A stretch of 64,000 nt of DNA from Beijerinckia mobilis (GTDB taxonomy: Bacteria > Pseudomonadota > Alphaproteobacteria > Rhizobiales > Beijerinckiaceae). Positions within the stretch are counted from its first letter, which is position 1. Each line of letters opens with the position of its first letter. Positions 55,803 to 64,000 of the stretch are shown piece by piece. The notes beneath the pieces are model-generated. The model did no database searches, was not told the DNA's origin, and saw nothing but the letters and a program-made list of their open reading frames with translations. Made by a program: the position numbers and the translations under genes. The stretch spans positions 186,001 through 250,000 of the forward strand of contig NZ_JQJH01000001.1 of NCBI RefSeq assembly GCF_000745425.1, in the 5' to 3' direction.

Positions 55803-56687
55803 TCAGGAAGATGCATTTGCGCGAGCCCCGCTATCGAGCTCGATGATTTCATTTGTAATTTCTTCTTGCCGCAGCTGCCTTGACCGCGCGATGAGGCCGT
55901 CGAGCGTCTTTGCCACATTGGTCTTTGCGGCAATCATCGCCCGCATGCGGGCTTCATTCTCGGCGGCAAAGGAGAGAATGACGGCTTCACAAAGCTCGGC
56001 AAAAATATATTCTTCGGCGAGCCTTGCGAGCAGTACCGCCGGCGGCAGGGTGATCAGAGGTTGGCTTGCGCCACGGGCGAGCGGAAAACGGCCGAAATCA
56101 AAAGGAACCAGCACTTTTTCCGTAACCTCGGCCGCCGCACTGCCGCCTGGGATCGCATGAACCACGGAAATTCGCGTCAGGTTGCCGGCACCAAGACGGC
56201 GATAGAGTTCCTCGATAATGCGGCTGGCGAGCGAGGCTGCCTGCCCCACATGAGCAATCATGGGTGCGGACCAGGCAATGGTAAATTGACGTTCCGCAGC
56301 GACCATCAATCCTCGATCACCAACGAGCAATAATGCCGTTGGCCGGCCCGGCTCCAATTTGATCAGGCGGTCCGCAGCATCAAGCACATGTTCGTTGAAG
56401 GTCCCGGCAAAACCCTGTTCAGCGCAAAGCGCGATAATGCCATGAACTCCGGCTCGCTTCTCGCCACTCCCCTTGCTAGAGGGCACCTCTGCGGTTCCCT
56501 CCGGCAAAAAGGCCAAAGCATGGCCAATGGCTTCACCGACTGTCCGCGCATAAGCGCGGACTCCGTCGAGCCGGCTGCGTGCTTCCCGCGACCGCGAGGC
56601 GGCGATGCCGCGCATTGCCGTGATGACCGCGGAGAGTTGCCGCACGGAAGCGATGCGCGCGGCGACATCGCTGAGCCGTTCCGTCAT
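55803..56687 (-). CDS. atpG: N-ATPase gamma subunit
   Basis: The 294-residue protein has the two long helices of the rotor shaft: N-terminal [22 protein letters not shown] and C-terminal [40 protein letters not shown]. It couples c-ring rotation to catalysis. It is more divergent than housekeeping gamma subunits, as expected for the N-type enzyme. Its start overlaps the atpA stop (ATGA); it ends the operon. Confidence 0.92.
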   Translation of the reverse strand: MTERLSDVAARIASVRQLSAVITAMRGIAASRSREARSRLDGVRAYARTVGEAIGHALAFLPEGTAEVPSSKGSGEKRAGVHGIIALCAEQGFAGTFNEHVLDAADRLIKLEPGRPTALLLVGDRGLMVAAERQFTIAWSAPMIAHVGQAASLASRIIEELYRRLGAGNLTRISVVHAIPGGSAAAEVTEKVLVPFDFGRFPLARGASQPLITLPPAVLLARLAEEYIFAELCEAVILSFAAENEARMRAMIAAKTNVAKTLDGLIARSRQLRQEEITNEIIELDSGARANASS

Positions 56688-58444
56688 GCCTTTGATCCCG
56701 TTGTCCCACGATCCTTGTCATGGGCGCCGACATGCGCATCTTCCCGCAACGGTTTTTGGTCCCCCGCCGGGATGTGCTCTTGAACCGCGCCTCGAACCGC
56801 GCCTTGGACCACTCCGTGCGCCACTCCCTGGGCGAGCAAGCGGACGGCAGCGATCAGCCGCTCCTTCAGCGCATCATCGAGTGAGCCGTCCTGCGCCAGC
56901 GCCTTGGCGGCGGACTCGCCCACTTCGGCATCGATATGGCTCGCGAGACGGGTGCGCAGGCCAGGGATCGCATTTACCGGCAAATCGTCGAGCACACCGG
57001 CACCAAGCGCGGCGAGCAAGGCAATTTCATCAATCGTCCGCAAGGTCGAGAATCGGGGCTGGGTCAACAGCGCGCGGATGCGCTCGCCGCGCGTCAGCTG
57101 CGCCTTGACCCGCGTATCGGTAATGCCGCCGAAGCGGGTGAACATCTCGAGCTCGAGAAACTGCGAATAATCGAGACGGATGCGCCCGGATACCTGTCTC
57201 AAAGCCGGATGCTGCGCCTTGCCGCCGACCCGGCTCACGCTCAGGCCGACATCCACCGCCGGGCGCTGGTTCGCCGCGAAAAGCCGTGTGTTGAGAACGA
57301 TCTGCCCATCGGTAATGGAGATCAGATTGGTGGGAATATAAGCGGAAAGATTGCCGGCATCAGTCTCGGCGATCGGCAGGGCGGTCAGCGAGCCGCCTCC
57401 GAGTTCCGGCGCCAGTTTGGCTGCGCGCTCGAGCATGCGGGCATGGAGGTAGAAAATGTCACCCGGATAGGCTTCGCGTCCCGGAGGCTCGCGGGTCAAA
57501 AGCGCAAGCTCGCGATGTGTTGCCGCATGTTTGGTCAGATCATCGATGACGATCAGCGCATGACCGCCGCGATCACGGAAATATTCGGCAATGGTGAAAC
57601 CGGCGAAAGGTGCGATCCATTGCAGCCCCGCCGAAGCAGAAGCCGAAGCGACGACGAAGATACAGCGCTCCGGAGCACCATATTGCCTGACAGCCTCGAT
57701 CACCCGCTCGATCGCCGTGGCCCTTTGGCCGACAGCGACATAAACCGAAATAACATCGGTGTCCTTCTGGTTGATGATTGTGTCGACCGCTATCGCCGTC
57801 TTGCCCGTCGCCCGGTCGCCGATGATGAGTTCGCGTTGGCCGCGGCCAAGCGTGAACAGAGCATCGACGACGAGAATGCCCGTATCCATCTCCTGTGACA
57901 CAAGATCACGCTCGATGATCGCGGGTGCCGGACGTTCCACCGGATGAAAAGCTTCGGCGACGACCGCCTCGCCGCCATCGAGCGGACGGCCGAGCGGATC
58001 GATGACACGGCCGAGAAGCCCCGGACCGACGGGAACCCGGACGACTTCCCCGGTGCGGGACACGCCCGAGCCCGCTTCGATCGTCGTACTCTCGTCAAGG
58101 ATGACGGCGCTGATCGCATCGGCGTCGAGTGCCAAGGTAAAGCCGCTCTGCCCGCTCTCGAATTGCAGTAATTCGTTCAGCCTCACCTCGGGCAAGCCGG
58201 AAATGCGCGCAATACCATCAGCAATCTCCTCGACACGCCCGATCGATAGAGCTTCCGGCGACAGCTGCGTCTGCGAGACTTTTTCACGGCCACGCTGCAG
58301 CCATTTCTCCGCCAGTTCCGGTCCGGCAGTGTCGCCGCCGATCACATCCTTGCCCACAACACCCTCCCCCGTTTCGCCATCATCGGCAGGACTGAAGCCT
58401 GTGTTTGCGACGGTATCCGTAACCGTAGTCGTGTCTATGCTCAT
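56684..58444 (-). CDS. atpA: N-ATPase alpha subunit with long termini
   Basis: The 586-residue protein has the noncatalytic nucleotide site GDRATGKT (209-216) and the alpha-subunit signature [14 protein letters not shown]. It is about 70 residues longer than usual: an acidic Thr/Gly-rich N-terminal extension (about 1-40) and a C-terminal tail with repeated G-V/A-x-GAV units (about 545-570) and charged end. With AtpD it forms the F1 hexamer. It overlaps atpF and atpG by 4 bp each. Confidence 0.94.
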   Translation of the reverse strand: MSIDTTTVTDTVANTGFSPADDGETGEGVVGKDVIGGDTAGPELAEKWLQRGREKVSQTQLSPEALSIGRVEEIADGIARISGLPEVRLNELLQFESGQSGFTLALDADAISAVILDESTTIEAGSGVSRTGEVVRVPVGPGLLGRVIDPLGRPLDGGEAVVAEAFHPVERPAPAIIERDLVSQEMDTGILVVDALFTLGRGQRELIIGDRATGKTAIAVDTIINQKDTDVISVYVAVGQRATAIERVIEAVRQYGAPERCIFVVASASASAGLQWIAPFAGFTIAEYFRDRGGHALIVIDDLTKHAATHRELALLTREPPGREAYPGDIFYLHARMLERAAKLAPELGGGSLTALPIAETDAGNLSAYIPTNLISITDGQIVLNTRLFAANQRPAVDVGLSVSRVGGKAQHPALRQVSGRIRLDYSQFLELEMFTRFGGITDTRVKAQLTRGERIRALLTQPRFSTLRTIDEIALLAALGAGVLDDLPVNAIPGLRTRLASHIDAEVGESAAKALAQDGSLDDALKERLIAAVRLLAQGVAHGVVQGAVRGAVQEHIPAGDQKPLREDAHVGAHDKDRGTTGSKA

Positions 58445-59220
58445 CGCGCCTCCTGTCCGGATTGCGGCAATTCCGGCTGTTTCGCGCCTGGCGCAATCAG
58501 GGCGGCGGCAATACGGGCGAGATCGGCGCGGAAATTGTTGCGCACCACGGCATGCGGCATGTCGATTTCAAGGCCCGCAATGAGCTCCGGCGCGACCTCG
58601 ACAAGGATGTCGACCGGCCGGCCAAGGGCCTTGGAGAGCTCGGTATGGCAGGCTTCGGTTTCCGCCTCGGTCAGAGCGCGCGCCGCTTTGAGCCGCAAGG
58701 GGGCGCCATGGGCGCCCACCCCTCTGCGAACCGTCTCGGGCAGTTCCGACAGGCCTTGCGCGAGCCCCGGCACAAATCCGGTGATACGCGATTCGTCTGG
58801 CAAGCGGGACAAAAGCTTGCCGGCAATATCGGCCGCGAGCCGGCTCGCCTGATCGGCGAGAGCGGCGGCATCGCTTTGGCGCTTGCGGGCGATATCGGCC
58901 GCCGCCGCCTCCCGCAATTTATCCGCCGCGGCGCGGGCTGACCCTAGTATCGCATCCGTCTCGGCCTTCGCCTCAAGTTCCGCCTTCTTAAGGACATCGG
59001 CATGGCTCGCGGCTATAGCCGCCGCCGCCTGCTGCGCCTTTTCCTGTTCCGCCTCGGCTTGCACACGGGCCTTGCGCGCGTCTTCGAGGGCCTGGGCGAT
59101 GGCCGCCCGCCGCTCAGCGACAATTGCAGCGACCGGCTTGAAGAAAAACCGGCTGAGTATCCAGACGAGAACAAGGACGTTGATCGCCTGCAGGCAAAGG
59201 GTCCACCAGTCGATATGCAT
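58441..59220 (-). CDS. atpF: N-ATPase b subunit fused to a delta-like domain
   Basis: The 259-residue protein begins with a membrane helix ([23 protein letters not shown], residues 4-26) and a long Ala/Glu/Lys coiled coil (about 35-145), as in b subunits. The last 100 residues ([41 protein letters not shown].., then [13 protein letters not shown]) resemble the C-terminal domain of the delta subunit. No separate atpH gene exists in the operon, so this fusion should supply the whole stator link between a and alpha. Confidence 0.88.
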   Translation of the reverse strand: MHIDWWTLCLQAINVLVLVWILSRFFFKPVAAIVAERRAAIAQALEDARKARVQAEAEQEKAQQAAAAIAASHADVLKKAELEAKAETDAILGSARAAADKLREAAAADIARKRQSDAAALADQASRLAADIAGKLLSRLPDESRITGFVPGLAQGLSELPETVRRGVGAHGAPLRLKAARALTEAETEACHTELSKALGRPVDILVEVAPELIAGLEIDMPHAVVRNNFRADLARIAAALIAPGAKQPELPQSGQEAR

Positions 59221-59233
59221 CTTGGCCTGCGGT

Positions 59234-59494
59234 TTAGTGGACGAATGGATTAGCGAACAGGACCAGAAGCGCAATCACAAGGCAATAGATCGCCATTGTC
59301 TCGATCATCGCGAGACCCACGAAAAGCGTGCGGGAGATCGTCCCCGCCGCTTCCGGCTGGCGGGCGATGGCGTCCATAGCGGCGGCGACGGCGCGGCCTT
59401 CACCGAGCCCCGGCCCGAAGGCGCCGAGGCCGACGGCCAGCGCCGCTGAAAAGATGCTGACCATTTCGACCATATTCGTATCGGCAGTGCTCAT
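59234..59494 (-). CDS. atpE: N-ATPase c subunit with Na+-type ligands
   Basis: The 86-residue hairpin has glycine-rich helix 1 (GLGAFGPGLGEGRA), loop ARQPE and helix 2 with the ion carboxylate. By I. tartaricus numbering, which this sequence matches residue for residue, it has E32 (for Q32), E65, T66 and Y70, the ligand set associated with Na+ coordination. Two carboxylates per hairpin (E32 and E65) are typical of N-ATPases. The ring would translocate Na+ (or H+) across the inner membrane. Confidence 0.93.
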   Translation of the reverse strand: MSTADTNMVEMVSIFSAALAVGLGAFGPGLGEGRAVAAAMDAIARQPEAAGTISRTLFVGLAMIETMAIYCLVIALLVLFANPFVH

Positions 59495-59508
59495 GGCGTC
59501 TCTGGCTC

Positions 59509-60207
59509 CTAATGAGAAGTGTTGGGGGATGAAATCTTGCGGGAAGGGGCAGTTTCGCTGATCGCGGCTCCGATGAACACACAGGCCAGGATGGCGAAGA
59601 TATAGGCCTGCACGGCGCCCGTCAGAATATCGAGCGCCATCAGGGGAATGGGCACGAGAAGACCGGCCAGCGAAAGGATGATTCCAATGATGAAGACACC
59701 GCTCATGACATTGCCGAACAGGCGGACCATCAGCGAGAAATTGCGGCTGATCTGCTCGACGAGATTGAGCGGGATCATCACCCAGCTCGGCTCAGCAAAA
59801 GTCTTCAGATAGCCGAGAAGACCAAGCGCCCGTATGCCATAAACGATGGTGGCGAAGAAAACGATGAGCGCCAGCGCGGCATCGGTTTCGATATGAGCGG
59901 TCGGTGGTTCGACACCGGGGATGAGCGACGTCCAATTGGCGGCGAGCACATACAGGAAGATCGTACCGATGAGTGCCCGGTAACGCGCGGGATCGGCCTG
60001 CATCGTCTCCGCGATCTGGCTGTCGATCGCGCTGACCACGGTTTCGAGGATCGCCTGCGCGGTCGAGGGAATACGCTGCAGCCGGCGCGTCGCCAGATAA
60101 AATGCGACACCGAGAACCAGCATGATCACCCAGGTGACGGCAACCGGCGTGGTGACAGGCACCGGGCCAAGATGAAACAGCGGGGTAAGCGTCAGCGGTG
60201 AATTCAA
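59509..60207 (-). CDS. atpB: N-ATPase a subunit
   Basis: A 232-residue protein with five or six membrane helices and the essential stator arginine in ISRNFSLMVRLFGNVMSG; the C-terminal helix is followed by a short polar tail. It forms the ion half-channels facing the c-ring. Best start is a TTG at 60207 with GGAGGAG 8 nt upstream, which overlaps the stop of a 25-codon frame (60204-60281). It begins about 120 bp after atpQ, where atpR is normally found. Confidence 0.9.
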   Translation of the reverse strand: MNSPLTLTPLFHLGPVPVTTPVAVTWVIMLVLGVAFYLATRRLQRIPSTAQAILETVVSAIDSQIAETMQADPARYRALIGTIFLYVLAANWTSLIPGVEPPTAHIETDAALALIVFFATIVYGIRALGLLGYLKTFAEPSWVMIPLNLVEQISRNFSLMVRLFGNVMSGVFIIGIILSLAGLLVPIPLMALDILTGAVQAYIFAILACVFIGAAISETAPSRKISSPNTSH

Positions 60208-60281
60208 GACGCGCCTCCTCCCGCACGGCCGCAATCGGCCATTACCGCCGCAGCGCAACCGGTGCGTCTGTAAGGTTTCAT
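60204..60281 (-). other. 25-codon open frame in the place of atpR
   Basis: N-ATPase operons usually read atpD-C-Q-R-B-E-F-A-G. Between atpQ and atpB there are only 118 bp here, too short for AtpR (a three-helix membrane protein). The sole open frame encodes a short Arg/Gly/Ala-rich peptide and ends across the atpB start. It could be a leader peptide or a relic; I see no AtpR similarity. Confidence 0.3.
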
Positions 60282-60325
60282 CGTAGCGCTCTTCGTCACA
60301 CGGTCTTCCTCATCACTGGCTTTGC

Positions 60326-60651
60326 TCAAGGACGGTGCATCCATTTCCAGGCGGACCAGAAACCCATGCCGGCGCCGATCATGATGAATGGGGCGGAAAA
60401 GAAGATGCCGGTACCGAAATAATGATCGAGCGCCCGTCCCACGAGCATAGCAAGAAGGGTCGGAATGACGATGGTCCAGCCGAGAACACCGATCTGGCCA
60501 AGGCGCGCGCCGAGTGAGGGTTCCGGATTTTTCATGCCTTCCCTGACGCGCTCGGCGGCCTGGTGGGCGGCCTTCACCAGCCGATCACCTGAATCGCCAC
60601 TCGCCGCGCCTTTCCCCTCGCCGTCCTGGTCGGCGTTTGGATCGGATCCCG

Positions 60652-60655
<4 letters not shown>
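60326..60655 (-). CDS. atpQ: AtpQ/AtpI-like subunit of the N-ATPase
   Basis: A 109-residue protein with a polar N-terminal half and two membrane helices (about 55-75 and 83-103; LGWTIVIPTLLAMLVGRALDHYF, FIMIGAGMGFWSAWKWM). This is the AtpI-like protein encoded third in N-ATPase operons, thought to help c-ring assembly or Mg2+/ion supply. Start overlaps the atpC stop (ATGA). Confidence 0.87.
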
Positions 60656-63147
<2,492 letters not shown>

Positions 63148-64000
63148 ATGCCAACGCTCTTCGATCCCCTCACCCTTGGCGACCTGACGCTGCCCAATCG
63201 CGTGATCATGGCGCCGCTGACACGGCTACGCGCCGGAAACACGCATATTCCCAACGCGTTGATGGCAGAATATTATCGCCAGCGCGCCTAAGCCGGCCTG
63301 ATCCTATCCGAAGCGACCCCGGTCACGCCGCAAGGCATCGGCTATGAAGGAGTGCCCGGCATCTGGAGCGAGGCGCAGGTCGACGGCTGGAGCCAGGTCA
63401 CACGCGCCGTGCATGAGGCTGGCGGCCGCATCTTCATGCAGCTCTGGCATGTCGGGCGCATCTCCGATCCGTTCTTTCTCAATGGCCAATTGCCCGTGGC
63501 GCCCAGCGCCATCGCCGCCAAAGGCCACGTCAGCCTGTTACGGCCGGAGCGGCCTTACGTGACCCCGCGTGCGCTCGAAACCGACGAAATCCCCGGCATC
63601 GTCGCAGCTTACGAGAAGGGCGCCGCCCATGCCAAACTCGCAGGCTTCGACGGCGTCGAAATCCATGGCGCCAACGGCTATCTTCTCGATCAATTCCTCC
63701 AGGACAGCACCAATCATCGTACCGACCGCTACGGGGGATCAGTCGAAAACCGCGCCCGCTTGATGCTCGAAGTCACGGATGCCGCCATAGGCGTCTGGGG
63801 TGCGGGACGAGTCGGCATGCATCTCGCGCCGCGATGCGATGCCCATACGATGGGCGATTCCGATCCCGCCGCGACCTTCTCCTATGTCGCGGCCGAACTC
63901 GGACGCCGCAAGATCGCCTTTCTCTGCGCACGGGAAGCCGTGGGCGCGGATAGTCTCGGCCCGCGCCTGAAAAAAGCGTTCGGCGGTCCCTATATCGCCA
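63148..64000 (+). pseudogene. Old yellow enzyme / NemA-like flavoprotein with an in-frame stop (partial)
   Basis: The frame encodes an alkene/N-ethylmaleimide reductase-like TIM barrel: [26 protein letters not shown] at the start, then LWHVGRIS, GFDGVEIHGANGYLLDQFL, and DRYGGSVENRARL, with the FMN and substrate residues (H-x2-N) kept. At codon 48 a TAA (63289-63291) replaces what is usually Ser in QRASAGLI; reading continues in the same frame to the window end. One base change (TCA to TAA) would explain it, as decay or a sequence error. AGGAG precedes the ATG. The 3' end lies beyond the window. Confidence 0.85.

Overview
The window looks like chromosomal DNA of a nitrogen-fixing alphaproteobacterium, most likely Beijerinckiaceae (Beijerinckia / Methylocella / Methylocapsa type). 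The grounds are an alphaproteobacterial nif cluster with NifA/sigma-54 signals next to a lanthanide-type methanol dehydrogenase (xoxF) cluster, a second (N-type) ATP synthase operon and an exopolysaccharide locus. Genus is an inference from gene content; there is no rRNA in the window.

Layout. (1) 0.2-10.6 kb, minus strand: nifHDK with a sigma-54 promoter and two NifA sites, an intrinsic terminator after nifK, then a second unit nifE-nifN-nifX-DUF269-DUF683-fdxB-nifQ. NifE carries two extra C-terminal [2Fe-2S] domains. (2) 10.9-15.2 kb, plus strand, divergent from nifH: a degenerate receiver protein, nifO, a twin nitroreductase-rhodanese fusion and a rhodanese-ankyrin protein. (3) 15.4-25.9 kb: ordinary chromosome with small hypotheticals, DUF2237, ftsK, an XRE/MmyB regulator divergent from an SDR gene, an SDR pseudogene, tRNA-Gly with an unusually long palindromic terminator, cnoX and a LON-domain protein. 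(4) 26.0-27.5 kb: a secreted protein and a VapBC/FitAB-type toxin-antitoxin pair.

(5) 28.4-39.7 kb, plus strand and visibly richer in A+T: a siphovirus-like head-tail cassette (GcrA-like regulator, terminases, portal, protease, capsid, connectors, tail tube, frameshifted tail chaperone, tape measure). It has no integrase, lysis or baseplate genes and stops abruptly, so it is a prophage remnant or domesticated cassette. (6) 39.9-49.3 kb: wecB - bcsB-like - nfrB - nfrA in one minus-strand operon, with a divergent secreted YbcH/DUF4434-like gene. This matches the components of the E. coli N4-receptor polysaccharide pathway (UDP-GlcNAc to UDP-ManNAc, then NfrB polymerisation under c-di-GMP control, then NfrA export) with a BcsB-like subunit added. 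I regard it as the most interesting system here.

(7) 49.7-53.4 kb, minus strand: xoxF, xoxJ and a two-haem cytochrome whose second half is XoxG-like. (8) 54.3-55.3 kb: a MliC-type lysozyme inhibitor and a secreted single-HKD phospholipase D/nuclease. (9) 55.8-62.6 kb, minus strand: an N-ATPase operon atpD-C-Q-B-E-F-A-G with Na+-type c-subunit ligands, a fused b-delta subunit and no recognisable atpR. (10) 63.1-64.0 kb: an old-yellow-enzyme gene broken by one in-frame stop and cut by the window end.

The nif block covers nitrogenase structure and much of FeMo-cofactor assembly and Mo/S/electron supply; nifA, nifB, nifV and nifUS are not in the window. No CRISPR array, intact insertion sequence or rRNA was seen.
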